Of a stretch of 37,797 bases of DNA, positions 6,858 through 17,005 are shown piece by piece (the stretch's first letter is position 1; every line of letters begins with the position of its first letter). The notes beneath the pieces are model-generated. The model was not told the DNA's origin. It worked only from the letters and a program-made list of their open reading frames with translations, and searched no databases. Position numbers and translations under genes: made by a program. The DNA is from Cellulophaga baltica. GTDB taxonomy: Bacteria; Bacteroidota; Bacteroidia; Flavobacteriales; Flavobacteriaceae. The stretch lies in contig NZ_JAHKQN010000030.1 in the NCBI RefSeq assembly GCF_018861125.1, positions 1 through 37,797 on the forward strand. The letters run 5' to 3'.

Positions 6858-7838
6858 ATGAGACAATTTGCACTAACATTAGTTATTATAGCCTCTTTTT
6901 TTGGTTGTCAGAATGCAATTGAGAAGAATGAAAAACAGTTTTTTTTACCGCCAGCTACAACGTATAATTATGTAGCAATTGATAGTGTAAAACTGTTTTA
7001 TAGAGAAGCAGGAGATAAAAGCAAGCCGACGATAGTTTTACTTCATGGCTATCCATCATCTTCACATTCGTATAGAAACTTGATTCCGATGTTGGCAACG
7101 GATTATCATGTTATTGCTCCAGATAATTTAGGATCGGGTTACAGCACACATTTAGATCCTGAAACTACAACCTATACGTTTGATTTATTGGCAGCTTACA
7201 CGGAGAAGTTAATTAATGCGCTTCAAATTGAAAATTACGTGATGTATATGCAAGATTTTGGGGCACCTGTAGGTTACCGAATGATGATAAAAAACCCAAA
7301 ACGAATAGAAGCTCTAATTGTTCAAAATGCAAATGCCTATTTAGAGGGTTTAACGCCTAAACGACAAGATTTTTTTAGAACGGCACAGACCGATACATCT
7401 GAAACAAAACATGATTTTTTATATAGTTTAACAAGTAAAGATGCTATAATAAATAAGCAATATTTATTTGATTTGGATAGCACAAATATCAACATTCAAA
7501 GTCCGGATGCTTGGACACATGATTTGGGATTTTTAAGATCTAAAAAAGACAGAGAAATTCAGGTACAGTTATTTCAAGATTATAACACCAATTTAATTCG
7601 ATACCCTGAATGGCAAAAGATGTTGAAAGAAAATCAACCAAAAACATTGATTGCTTGGGGCAAAAAGGATTTGAAATTTAATGCCAATGGCGCAAAGGCA
7701 TATTTAAAAGATATACCAAATGCTGAGTTACACTTATTGGATGCTGGTCATTTTGCAGCTGAAGAAAAAACAAGAAAAATAGCAAAACTCATTTTAGAAT
7801 TTTTAGCTAAAAATGAAATAACTAACCACAACAAATAA
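6858..7838 (+). CDS. Lipoprotein alpha/beta hydrolase, dehalogenase-like (copy 2)
   Basis: The product has 326 residues and is a paralogue of the gene just upstream. Its lipobox is FFGC (Cys17), with HGYPSSS (63-69), Asp nucleophile 133 in QDFGAP, Asp270 (WGKKDLKF) and His297 (AGHFAAEE). Catalytic positions align with the first copy. The cap region (about 150-240) differs, including a longer segment rich in Lys, Asp and Ser, so substrates have probably diverged. The 9-bp gap indicates co-transcription. There is no clear terminator after it. Confidence 0.82.
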   Translation: MRQFALTLVIIASFFGCQNAIEKNEKQFFLPPATTYNYVAIDSVKLFYREAGDKSKPTIVLLHGYPSSSHSYRNLIPMLATDYHVIAPDNLGSGYSTHLDPETTTYTFDLLAAYTEKLINALQIENYVMYMQDFGAPVGYRMMIKNPKRIEALIVQNANAYLEGLTPKRQDFFRTAQTDTSETKHDFLYSLTSKDAIINKQYLFDLDSTNINIQSPDAWTHDLGFLRSKKDREIQVQLFQDYNTNLIRYPEWQKMLKENQPKTLIAWGKKDLKFNANGAKAYLKDIPNAELHLLDAGHFAAEEKTRKIAKLILEFLAKNEITNHNK

Positions 7839-8360
7839 TTAAGATAAAAACACTCATTTTTTTTGTTTAATAGCTTTTATGTATTAAGTGCTTTAATTTA
7901 CCAAGTACAAAAATGTTTTCGACCAAAAACCATTTTTTGAAATAGTAGAAAAAAATATAACTAAAAAGCAACTTTAATTCTAAATAAAAATGAAGCTGAG
8001 AATGAAGATTATATATATTATTTAGAAGATGGTACTAGCTTATGGCACGGATTCAGATTTAAAATCAGGTGTCAAAATACCGGTAGGATTGAAGTAATTA
8101 TAGATAAAGTTGAAATAAATATAGGTAGCGTAAGCGGAACAACAACATATATCTTTTGGGAAGATATATAGTAAAAAGCTCAAGAGGAATACTTGTTTTA
8201 ATATACATAGAGGTATTATCATTCTTTATACGAAGATGAGCCGTATTGGACTTTCGATCTTGCTTTTTGGTAAGATGTGCCATTGACCGAAAAATATTTT
8301 ATTCAAGTACCTTGAGTTTTTTAAATTTCTTAATTTTAAAAATATTTAACCACCAAAATA
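7839..8360. other. Gap between hydrolase 2 and the VOC gene
   Basis: A 522-bp stretch without an intact gene. It holds the open frame described at 7965-8171. The rest shows no terminator or repeat I can support. Confidence 0.4.
7965..8171 (+). pseudogene. Possible gene remnant
   Basis: A 68-codon + strand frame without an ATG reads like natural protein: NEDYIYYLEDGTSLWHGF near its start and TTTYIFWEDI at its end. A stop (7962-7964) precedes it. After its own stop a further open stretch continues in another frame, as expected for a frameshifted relic. The family is not recognised. Confidence 0.25.
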
Positions 8361-8744
8361 ATGCTCGATTTTACCTTTAACCATATTGCACTTTCAGTAA
8401 AAGATGTGAATGAATCTGTTGATTTTTATCAAAAAGTGCTTCAACTTAAAGAAATTCAGAATACTGCTTCAGCATCAAAAACAAGATGGCTTTTGTTTAA
8501 TGAGAATAAACAACTTCATCTTATTCCGCGCCCAGATGCAGAAATAAAGATTAATAAAGCTGTGCATTTTGCACTTACAACTTCAGATATAGATTTATTT
8601 ATAACTAAATTGAATGAGTTGGAAATCGATTATTCTGACTGGAGAGATACACCTAATAAAGATTATATACGTAATGACGGAATTAGACAAGTTTATTTTC
8701 AAGATCCTGATGGATATTGGATTGAAGTAAATTGCGAAAATTAA
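8361..8744 (+). CDS. VOC (glyoxalase/bleomycin-resistance) family protein
   Basis: The product has 127 residues with two beta-alpha-beta-beta-beta modules. Module 1 starts FNHIALSVKDVNESVDFY (5-22), module 2 starts about residue 67 (AVHFALTTSDID). The C-terminus QVYFQDPDGYWIEV is the family hallmark. Likely metal ligands are His8, His69 and the Glu in WIEV (about 123), so an active metal site is plausible. The reaction is unknown. It is convergent with the sulfatase, whose stop lies 5 bp away, so it is probably not part of the PUL transcript. Confidence 0.83.
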   Translation: MLDFTFNHIALSVKDVNESVDFYQKVLQLKEIQNTASASKTRWLLFNENKQLHLIPRPDAEIKINKAVHFALTTSDIDLFITKLNELEIDYSDWRDTPNKDYIRNDGIRQVYFQDPDGYWIEVNCEN

Positions 8745-8749
8745 TAATA

Positions 8750-10564
8750 CTATTTAGCTTTTAACTTTTCTATATAAACATAATATGCAGGGTAAACTCT
8801 GTTGTATTTATCAATTAACTGAGCTTCCATATCATATTTCCCTGCAGGGATGTTTCCGGTAAATGTAATTTCGCCGGGGTTACCTTCAATTTTTATGGTT
8901 TTTGAAATATTAGCCACATATAGGTAAGCCTCAGTAAAGTCAGACTTTACACTGGCTGGCATAATTTGTTCCAATTCCTCAGTTTTCTTTACTTCTGGGA
9001 AAGTTGCATTAATTGCTAAGTTACTTTCACGAGGAAAACGTCGTAAACTAATAGTGTATTCGCCATCTTCTACAAATTCAATTTTCCATCGCCCTGTACC
9101 TTGTGATGCGGTTGCTGCACCGTATTGGTGCCAAATGTTATTGTACTTTCCAGTTAATAAATCATGCGTAGAAATACGACTTGGGTTTTCTTCAGGTGAC
9201 CCCACTTTAATATAGGCATATCGTTCATCTGGTCCTTCAGACATTATTGATTTCCACCAATTTTCATAGCCTTCTTTTAATCGAGTAACAATCTCAGGAT
9301 AATTTGCTATTACATTATTTTTTTGACCTAAATCTTCATTTATTTGGTACAATTCATCGCCGTTGACTAAACGCCATTGGTCATCCATAACAACGTTGCT
9401 TTTATACTTTATAAGGTTTTGCTTTCGTTGCGTGTCCATGTATAAAATTCGGTTCTTCCAATCTGTATTTTTTTTCTCTAGCAATGGTTTCAAACTAGTT
9501 CCGTCAAGGGGTTTTTTGGGTTCAAAATCAAGACCTAGTAAATCAACAAAAGTGGGTAGCAAATCATAATGCGCTACTAATTCATCAATATCTTTACCTC
9601 CAGTTAGTTTTCCATCTGGCCAACGAATAAATAACGGTACACGGTGTCCGCCTTCATAAACACTACCTTTAGCGCCTTTTAAACCAGCATTGTAAGCACT
9701 ACGACCAACTGCCGTACCATTATCAGTGGTGAAGATAAGTATGGTGTTGTCACTAATTTTTAATTCTTTTAGTTTGTCAACCAAAACTTTGAAATTATCG
9801 TCTATATTACTAATCATTCCATAAAAGCGTTTTGTTTTTTCAGGAATTTCATCAATATCTTTATAAAGTTCTAAATACTCTTTAGGCAAATTTCTTGGTC
9901 CGTGTGGTGCGTTGGTAGATAGGTAACAGAAAAAAGGTTTGTCTTTATTCTCTTCAATGAAGTCTATTGCCTCATTAAAAAATACATCTGTACAATAGCC
10001 ATTATATTTTTGGGTTTCCCCGTTATGCCAATAAGTATCATCAAAATAATCATTTCCCCAATAATCCGGACCTTGGGTAATGCCACCACCACCAAGCCTT
10101 ACAACTTCGTCAAAACCTCTATCTTCTGGTCTGTATGGGTAATTATCTCCTAAATGCCATTTGCCAAACATGCCATTGGTATAACCATTCTCAGAAAGTA
10201 CTTGTGGCAGAATAACTTCATCTTCAAAAAGAATAGAACGGCCAGATATGGTATGGTAAACATTTAAACGGTTTGTATGCCTACCCGTCATAATTGAGCC
10301 ACGACTAGGTGCGCAGGTAGTTGATACATGATAGTTTGTAAACCGAACAGACTCGTTATAAAAATCATCAATATTAGGCGTTTTGAGGTAAGGATTACCG
10401 CTACTCGATAAATCGCCTTTTCCTTGGTCGTCAGTAATGACCATTATGATGTTCGGTTTCTGTTTTTTAGCCTTTTTTTGAGCTAAGAGAAGAGTATTTG
10501 AACTAATGAAAAATAGTGCAAATAAAGCAACAATTATTACGCGTTTTCTTCGATTTAAAAACAT
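8750..10564 (-). CDS. Type I sulfatase (formylglycine-dependent), secreted
   Basis: I place the start at 10564 (604 residues), because MFLNRRKRVIIVALFALFF then forms a normal signal peptide ending near LLLAQ. An in-frame ATG at 10618 adds 18 residues. PNIIMVITDDQGKGD carries the metal-binding Asp pair. CAPSR (Cys84 from this start) is the C-x-P-x-R signature, in which Cys is converted to formylglycine by an anaerobic-type maturase encoded elsewhere. TGRH follows. The N-terminal alkaline-phosphatase fold covers about 40-440; a C-terminal beta-rich domain follows. It would remove sulfate esters from a polysaccharide outside the cytoplasm. It is divergent from the PUL regulator and convergent with the VOC gene. 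Substrate linkage is not deducible. Confidence 0.9.
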   Translation of the reverse strand: MFLNRRKRVIIVALFALFFISSNTLLLAQKKAKKQKPNIIMVITDDQGKGDLSSSGNPYLKTPNIDDFYNESVRFTNYHVSTTCAPSRGSIMTGRHTNRLNVYHTISGRSILFEDEVILPQVLSENGYTNGMFGKWHLGDNYPYRPEDRGFDEVVRLGGGGITQGPDYWGNDYFDDTYWHNGETQKYNGYCTDVFFNEAIDFIEENKDKPFFCYLSTNAPHGPRNLPKEYLELYKDIDEIPEKTKRFYGMISNIDDNFKVLVDKLKELKISDNTILIFTTDNGTAVGRSAYNAGLKGAKGSVYEGGHRVPLFIRWPDGKLTGGKDIDELVAHYDLLPTFVDLLGLDFEPKKPLDGTSLKPLLEKKNTDWKNRILYMDTQRKQNLIKYKSNVVMDDQWRLVNGDELYQINEDLGQKNNVIANYPEIVTRLKEGYENWWKSIMSEGPDERYAYIKVGSPEENPSRISTHDLLTGKYNNIWHQYGAATASQGTGRWKIEFVEDGEYTISLRRFPRESNLAINATFPEVKKTEELEQIMPASVKSDFTEAYLYVANISKTIKIEGNPGEITFTGNIPAGKYDMEAQLIDKYNRVYPAYYVYIEKLKAK

Positions 10565-10879
10565 TTTAATACTCTTTAAAATTAAAAAAACAAACAAGTT
10601 AGTACTATTAGCATCCAAGATAATACTTTATATTTTTTTATGTTTCTTTTGACTGATTTTAGCTTAATGATTTATGTTGCTCCATGGTTTTATTTACTTC
10701 GTATTAAATAAAATCACAATTATTAATTACATGATATTTAATAAGTTGGTGTTTAGTAGCGAAGTTTAAGTGTGTAGTTATTTTTCAATTCATAAAATTT
10801 AATTAATAAGCTTTCTTGTTTCTAATTTGTTTTATAAATTAAATAGCTAAGTTTAGCAGTAATTAATTTTAGTTTTATA
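10565..10879. promoter_or_regulatory. Divergent intergenic region, sulfatase/regulator
   Basis: This AT-rich 315-bp region must hold promoters for both directions. On the + strand TAAGTTTA, shortly before the regulator, is one mismatch from TAnnTTTG. I find no convincing operator repeat. Confidence 0.3.
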
Positions 10880-13669
10880 ATGAGATTTAGGTTTATTGTA
10901 TTTATAATTTTGACATTCTTTTTTTACTGTAAATTACCTGCACAGTATATACCTTATTTTCAAAACTTCTCATTATCAGAATACAAAGCAGGAAATCAAA
11001 ATTGGTCGCTTTCAAGATCAGAAGATGGTATGTTATACGTAGCCAATAATAATGGCTTATTAACATATGACGGTGTAAAATGGGCTTTTAATGCACTACC
11101 CAATAAAACTATTGTTAGATCGGTATTAGCACATAATGGATTGGTGTATACAGGTTCTTATGAGGAGTTTGGCTATTGGGAAAAAGATAGTAAAGGTTTT
11201 TTAATTTATAACTCATTAAGCGATTTAATTAAGGAGCAAATTTCATCTAATGAAGAAATATGGCAAATAGTACCTTTTGAAAACGGAATAATTTTTCGTT
11301 CTTTTTCAAATATATACGTCTATAATTTTAATGGAGAAATAGAAAAAATACCAACCAATTTGGTAATTATCTCTTGTAATATAGTAGGTGACAAATTATA
11401 CGTTGCTACATTAAATAATGGTATTTATGAATTAAAAAACAATCGTTTAGTACAGATAATTAATAATAGAGCTCTTGCTAATACTAAAGTTTTAGCTATT
11501 AAAGAATTTGATGGTAAATTGTTGATAGTTACCTCGCTAAAAGGTTGTTTTGTTTATGATGGAGATACTTTTAAACCGAATGATTTTGAAGTTAATGCTA
11601 AAATTAAACAACATTTACTTAATGGTTTTTCTATTTTAAAAAGTGGAGAAATGGCTTTCGGTACAATCAAAGATGGAGTGTATATAACCGGTTCTAAAGG
11701 GGAGATTACATATCATATTAATAAAGAAAATGGTTTAATAAATAATACCGTATTAAGTCAGTTTTTAGATAATGAAAATAACTTATGGCTAGGCTTAGAT
11801 AATGGTATAGCTAAAGTATATTTAAATAATGATAACTATTTTTTTAATGACGTTTCTGGTAGGTTAGGTGCAGTTTATGATGTTATCAATTACCAAGGCA
11901 CTGTCTATATGGGTAGTAATACAGGCTTATTTTATATTGATGAGCAAAAAAAGTTGCAATTTATAGAAGGTTCGCAAGGGCAGGTGTGGAGCTTACAAGA
12001 AATCGAAGGAGATTTGTTCTGTGGTCATAATGACGGTACGTTTTTGGTAGAAAACCGTAAACTAAAATTAGTATCGAATGTTGTTGGTGGTTGGGCGATT
12101 AAAAAAGTACCGAATAAGAATAATGTATATGTTCAAGGTACTTATATAGGTTTGGTTACTTATAAAAAGAAGAACGGTAATTGGGAAGCTACCAGTTTAG
12201 GAAAAACGACTATACCTAGTAAATATTTAGCTTTTGAAGATGAGCAAACTGCATGGGTAGCACATGCATATAAAGGACTTTATAAGGTTAAGTTTGATAA
12301 AAACTATGATTCAATTAAAAGCATTGAGAACTATAAGGGAAAAGGTGTTTTTTCAGATTTTAATGTTAGACTATATAAAATTAAAAATGAAATATGTTTT
12401 AAAACCAATGATGGATGGTTAAAATACCAACCGATACTTGATAGTATTGTTCCTTATCAATTGTTAGATAAAACTTTTGGTAGTGATGCTTATATTATTT
12501 CTGAAGAGAATACGAAGCAAATAGGATTAAAGAAAGCCAACGATGTTATTAATTTTAAATCTTTAAATACAGATGAACAGGAAACTTCATTATCAAATAT
12601 TTTTTTAGAAAATAAACTTATTGTAGGTTATGAGAATGTTTCAAAAATGAACGATTCTATTCTTGCGCTAAATTTAGATAACGGTTTTATGTTGTTTAAT
12701 ACTAATTCTCATTCAAAAGCTGTACTATACAAACCTATAATAGATCAAATAGTAATTGATGAAAAATTGAAAGACACTACAGATTTTGATAAAATAGATT
12801 TACAAATAAATAGTAGCTTTCGTATTAGCGTTTTATCACCAAGATCAACAAATCATTTTTTTGAATATAATATTTTAGAGTTAGAGGCTAATAAATGGCA
12901 AAAACTTGAAGAAAATACTTTGGAGCTATCTAGCTTAAAGGACGGTAGTTATACTATTTTGTTTAGAACAAGTAATCCGTTAGGGCAATTTTCTGAAGCT
13001 ACTAAAATTCAATTAGAAGTATTACCACCATGGTATAAAAGTACTTTAGGTTTTTTACTTTATACCATCCTATTTATAATAGTTGTATTGCTAATTTACT
13101 ATTTCAATAAAAAGAAGAATGAACAAGTTCAAAAACAATTGAAAATAAAATATGCGAAAGAGCAAGAAAAGCTACTAAAAGAGAAAACATTAGAAAATGA
13201 GAAAAGAATTATTCAACTTAAAAATGAATCATTAACTAATGAGGTTAAATTAAAAAGTAAAGAGTTAGCAAATACTGCAATGGCATTGGTGAAAAAAAAT
13301 GAAACCCTTCAAGAAATTAAAAAAGAACTAGCCGTTAGTAAAGAAAATTTTGACAACCAATACACCTACAAAAAAATACTAAAAAAGGTAGATAACTCTA
13401 TTGAATATAAAGATGAGTGGAAAGTTTTTGAACATAATTTTAATCAAGTTCATGAGGATTTCTTTAAGAGTTTAAAAAGTAATCATCCAAACTTAACTGC
13501 TAAAGACTTAAAGATATGTGCCTACATCAAAATGAATTTAGCCAATAAAGAAATAGCTCCATTAATGAATGTTTCTGTAAGAGGTTTAGAAACACATAGA
13601 TATAGATTAAAAAAGAAATTAAATTTAGAAAATGATATTTCTGTGTTTGATTATTTATCAAATATGTAA
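10880..13669 (+). CDS. PUL regulator: reg_prop propeller, Y_Y_Y, LuxR-type HTH
   Basis: The product has 929 residues. The signal peptide (1-21, ending LPAQ) is followed by a large periplasmic region of repeated beta-propeller blades (for example NLWLGLDNGIAKVY), then a Y_Y_Y domain (about 650-715) ending in LPPWYKS. One membrane helix follows (LGFLLYTILFIIVVLLIYYF), then a Lys/Glu-rich coiled coil (about 750-850) and a LuxR/GerE-like HTH at the C-terminus (LTAKDLKICAYIKMNLANKE to the end). There is no histidine kinase or receiver domain, so this is a one-component relative of hybrid two-component PUL sensors. It likely senses an oligosaccharide in the periplasm and controls the SusCD operon directly downstream. 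Confidence 0.87.
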   Translation: MRFRFIVFIILTFFFYCKLPAQYIPYFQNFSLSEYKAGNQNWSLSRSEDGMLYVANNNGLLTYDGVKWAFNALPNKTIVRSVLAHNGLVYTGSYEEFGYWEKDSKGFLIYNSLSDLIKEQISSNEEIWQIVPFENGIIFRSFSNIYVYNFNGEIEKIPTNLVIISCNIVGDKLYVATLNNGIYELKNNRLVQIINNRALANTKVLAIKEFDGKLLIVTSLKGCFVYDGDTFKPNDFEVNAKIKQHLLNGFSILKSGEMAFGTIKDGVYITGSKGEITYHINKENGLINNTVLSQFLDNENNLWLGLDNGIAKVYLNNDNYFFNDVSGRLGAVYDVINYQGTVYMGSNTGLFYIDEQKKLQFIEGSQGQVWSLQEIEGDLFCGHNDGTFLVENRKLKLVSNVVGGWAIKKVPNKNNVYVQGTYIGLVTYKKKNGNWEATSLGKTTIPSKYLAFEDEQTAWVAHAYKGLYKVKFDKNYDSIKSIENYKGKGVFSDFNVRLYKIKNEICFKTNDGWLKYQPILDSIVPYQLLDKTFGSDAYIISEENTKQIGLKKANDVINFKSLNTDEQETSLSNIFLENKLIVGYENVSKMNDSILALNLDNGFMLFNTNSHSKAVLYKPIIDQIVIDEKLKDTTDFDKIDLQINSSFRISVLSPRSTNHFFEYNILELEANKWQKLEENTLELSSLKDGSYTILFRTSNPLGQFSEATKIQLEVLPPWYKSTLGFLLYTILFIIVVLLIYYFNKKKNEQVQKQLKIKYAKEQEKLLKEKTLENEKRIIQLKNESLTNEVKLKSKELANTAMALVKKNETLQEIKKELAVSKENFDNQYTYKKILKKVDNSIEYKDEWKVFEHNFNQVHEDFFKSLKSNHPNLTAKDLKICAYIKMNLANKEIAPLMNVSVRGLETHRYRLKKKLNLENDISVFDYLSNM

Positions 13670-13813
13670 AATAAAAGCTTTAAATTATCTTTTTGATAGT
13701 TCGTAAATACGTCATTACTACTTCATTTAACATATTTTGATGTTTTTATACTCACTTTTTTTATACAATTAACACCAATTATATAGAGCTTTCTAAACAT
13801 TTTAATAAAGGTG

Positions 13814-13832
13814 ACGTATTTAAAGTGTACGT
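13814..13832. promoter_or_regulatory. Short inverted repeat upstream of susC
   Basis: ACGTA (13814-13818) and TACGT (13828-13832) flank a 9-bp centre, about 58 bp before the preferred SusC start. It could be the target of the regulator encoded just upstream. The arms are short, so support is weak. Confidence 0.25.
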
Positions 13833-13889
13833 GTTAAATTTTTCAAAAATTAAATTGGTTCTAACTTGTCACTTCTAAAATTCAAGTAT

Positions 13890-16800
13890 ATGAAAACAAA
13901 ATTTATATTTAATTTATTCCTACTATTTTCAGTTTTTGGTTTTGCACAAGAATCAACAGTATCTGGTGTGGTAATAGGTTCTGATGATGGTATGCCGGCA
14001 GCCGGTGTAAATGTCGTTATTCAAGGAACCACTGAAGGTACCAGTACCGATTTTGATGGTAATTATACAATTAGTGTTACAGAAGGTGATGTGTTAGAAT
14101 TCACTTATATCGGATTCAAAAAAGTAGCTATTCCCGTAAACGGACAATCGGTTATTGATGTAAAATTAGAAGCCGATTTAGAGTCTTTAGATGAGGTGGT
14201 TGTTATTGGTTTTGGTACTCAAAAACGATCAGATTTAACAGGTTCAGTTTCCAGTATAAAATCTGAAGAACTATTAAAACAACCAGCCTTGAATGCCACG
14301 CAGTCCATACAAGGTAAATTATCAGGTGTTAATATCATCAACACTAATGCACCGGGTAGTGAACCGGTAGTTATGATTAGAGGTTTAGGTACTGCTGCAT
14401 CAGGTACTACGCCACTGTATATTGTTGATGGTGTTCAGGTAAGTGGTATTAGTAATATTAACCCTGCCGATATTGAGAATATGGATGTTATGAAAGATGC
14501 AGCTTCTGCGGCTATTTATGGTATGGATGCTGCCAACGGTGTTGTGTTTATTACCACAAAAAAGGGTAAATCTGGTAAAGCCAAAATTTCTTTAAGTTCG
14601 TATATGGGGGCTACAAGTATGCTTAATCAAGTAGAAATGGCTAATGCTTCTGATTATATTACGTATTTCAACGAAGTGCAAACTTCTATTGGAGGAACAA
14701 ACCTACTTTCAACAGAACAACTTTATGATACAGATTGGTTTGACGAATTAACCAATGTTGGTTTTTCAAACAACAATAACATTTCTATTTCTGGTGCTAA
14801 TGATAAAATCAATTATTTTTTCAGTTTTAATAATTATTCTGAAGATGGTATTTTAGAAGGTCAGAATTTAGCTAGGAACACTATAAGATCAAATAACACA
14901 TTTAATATTTTAGATGATAGAATAAAATTTACTCAAAATATTAGTGCTTCGTTTATAAAATCTATTCCTAAGCCTTACAGTTCTTTTAATGAGGCATATA
15001 GGCAAGCACCAATAGTACCTGCTTATTATAAAAATGGAGATTTTGGTCAGCCAGATTGGGATACTACAACAGGGCTTGTTGCTTACCAAGGCGGTAGCAG
15101 TTTAAATTCAATTGGTAACCCATTAGCAACGGTGTATTATAATAACGAGAAAGACGAAACAACAGATTTACAAGGGTCTTTTGATTTAGAAGTTAAAATA
15201 ACTGATGATTTAAAAGTAAACTCACGTTACGGAGCAACAAAAACATACTATAAATCAAGAGTTTTTAGCGATATAAAATCTCAATACTTAACTACGAATA
15301 CTGGGCAAGATGAATCAGATTTTGAAGCTTTGAAAGAAGCAAACCCTGAGGTAACTACTTATGCAGATAATAGTTTATCTTATACAACATCAGAAAGTTA
15401 TAGATTTAACTGGGATACGTATTTAACTTTTGACAAGCAAATAAATAATCATTCTATTAATGTTGTTGCAGGTCTTACAAAAGGTAGTAAAAATGACATC
15501 TATAATTCGTATCAGCAAGCTTACGATGTGCCTGAGAAAGAGCAATATTGGAATATAAATTTTGCTTCTGATGATTATGATCAAGTCTCGCAGCAATATT
15601 ACTCAACGCCAATACATCAATTATCGTATTATTCAAGATTGCAGTATAACTACAATCAAAAATATTTTCTTCAAGCAAATATTCGTAGAGATGGTATCAG
15701 TACTTTTAATAATGATAATGATACGGAGTATTTTGGCAACTTCCCATCTTTTAGTGCAGGTTGGGTTTTAACAAAAGAGAATTTTTTAAGTGATGTTAAA
15801 AATTTAGATTTCTTAAAAATAAGAGCAGGTTGGGGTAAATTAGGAAATTCAGATGTACCTTTTAATGTATCAACTTATACCACAAGTACTACAAGTTCTA
15901 ACACAAACTATGTGTTTGGTGCTAATCAAGATTTAGTGTATGGTGCTGCATTAGGCGCTTCTGTTTATCCAATTTCTTGGGAGGTTACTAAAGAAACAAA
16001 TTTAGGACTTGACTTTCAAGCGTTTGATTATAAACTGTCAGGTAATTTCAATTATTATAATAGGAATACTGAGAATGCAATTCTATATGTAACTCCTGTA
16101 TATACCTCGGGTGAAAGCTCTAATTTCTATGATCATGGTGCTGAAGTTATTAATAAGGGTTTTGAAGTAGAATTAAATTGGAAAGACAATATCTCTGAGG
16201 ACTTCTCTTATAACGTTGGTCTTGTATTTTCAAACAACAAAAACAATGTAGAGAATGTAAAAGATACCTATGACGGACAAACAGGAGGTAGCTTGTCTAA
16301 CGGACAAGTCACAAAAAAACTAGAAGAAGGACAACCAATTTATGCATGGTGGATGTGGGAAGCTGACGGTGTTTGGCAGAACCAAGATGAAATTGATAAT
16401 AATGCACATTACGGTTCTCCATCTCCTGGTCACCTACGTTATAAAGATCAAAATGATGACGGAGTTATTGATGATAACGATAAAAAGTTCTTAGGGTCTT
16501 ATATGCCTACCTATAATTTCGGATTCAATTTTGGTGTAAACTATAAAAACTTTGACCTAGCTGTTGATGCTTTTGGTGCCGGTGGAAATAAAATTTACAA
16601 CGGATTAAAAGGTACTCGAATAGATGGAGGTGAAAACATTGCAGCCGCTACATTTACTAACCGTTGGACAGGAGAAGGCTCTACAAATTCAGATCCAGGA
16701 GCAGATAGAGATTCTTACGCTTCTAGTTATTATTTAGAAGACGGTGATTATTTAAGAATTAACAACATAACTATAGGGTATACTTTACCTAAAATAGTAA

Positions 16801-16988
16801 ATCAAATTTCTCGAATTAGAATTTATGCAACGGCTAAAAATCCATTTATGTTCACAGGTTATTCTGGTTTTACGCCTGAAATAGTTGGTTCAAGTGACTC
16901 TACAGGAGCAAGTGGAACATCAGGGATAGAGCTATCTGCTTATCCAAATACAAAAACATTTATTCTAGGTGTAAACGTTGATTTATAA
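13890..16988 (+). CDS. SusC/RagA-type TonB-linked outer-membrane transporter
   Basis: The preferred start (13890) gives 1032 residues, beginning MKTKFIFNLFLLFSVFGFAQ, a clean signal peptide. An upstream ATG at 13866 adds eight residues. A carboxypeptidase-regulatory-like domain (about 22-95) is followed by the plug: DEVVVIGFGTQKRSDLTGSV, then QGKLSGVNI, PLYIVDGV and ASAAIYGMDAANGVV. The remaining 800 or so residues are the outer-membrane barrel, ending KTFILGVNVDL. It imports oligosaccharides released at the cell surface with its SusD partner 17 bp downstream. It is under the likely control of the adjacent regulator. Confidence 0.93.
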   Translation: MKTKFIFNLFLLFSVFGFAQESTVSGVVIGSDDGMPAAGVNVVIQGTTEGTSTDFDGNYTISVTEGDVLEFTYIGFKKVAIPVNGQSVIDVKLEADLESLDEVVVIGFGTQKRSDLTGSVSSIKSEELLKQPALNATQSIQGKLSGVNIINTNAPGSEPVVMIRGLGTAASGTTPLYIVDGVQVSGISNINPADIENMDVMKDAASAAIYGMDAANGVVFITTKKGKSGKAKISLSSYMGATSMLNQVEMANASDYITYFNEVQTSIGGTNLLSTEQLYDTDWFDELTNVGFSNNNNISISGANDKINYFFSFNNYSEDGILEGQNLARNTIRSNNTFNILDDRIKFTQNISASFIKSIPKPYSSFNEAYRQAPIVPAYYKNGDFGQPDWDTTTGLVAYQGGSSLNSIGNPLATVYYNNEKDETTDLQGSFDLEVKITDDLKVNSRYGATKTYYKSRVFSDIKSQYLTTNTGQDESDFEALKEANPEVTTYADNSLSYTTSESYRFNWDTYLTFDKQINNHSINVVAGLTKGSKNDIYNSYQQAYDVPEKEQYWNINFASDDYDQVSQQYYSTPIHQLSYYSRLQYNYNQKYFLQANIRRDGISTFNNDNDTEYFGNFPSFSAGWVLTKENFLSDVKNLDFLKIRAGWGKLGNSDVPFNVSTYTTSTTSSNTNYVFGANQDLVYGAALGASVYPISWEVTKETNLGLDFQAFDYKLSGNFNYYNRNTENAILYVTPVYTSGESSNFYDHGAEVINKGFEVELNWKDNISEDFSYNVGLVFSNNKNNVENVKDTYDGQTGGSLSNGQVTKKLEEGQPIYAWWMWEADGVWQNQDEIDNNAHYGSPSPGHLRYKDQNDDGVIDDNDKKFLGSYMPTYNFGFNFGVNYKNFDLAVDAFGAGGNKIYNGLKGTRIDGGENIAAATFTNRWTGEGSTNSDPGADRDSYASSYYLEDGDYLRINNITIGYTLPKIVNQISRIRIYATAKNPFMFTGYSGFTPEIVGSSDSTGASGTSGIELSAYPNTKTFILGVNVDL

Positions 16989-17005
16989 CATTCAAAAAAA
17001 CGATT

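Noticed and set aside
8750-10618. Upstream start codon (10618) for the sulfatase
   Set aside because: It would put about 30 residues in front of the hydrophobic signal core. The internal ATG at 10564 gives a normal signal peptide. The longer form cannot be fully excluded.
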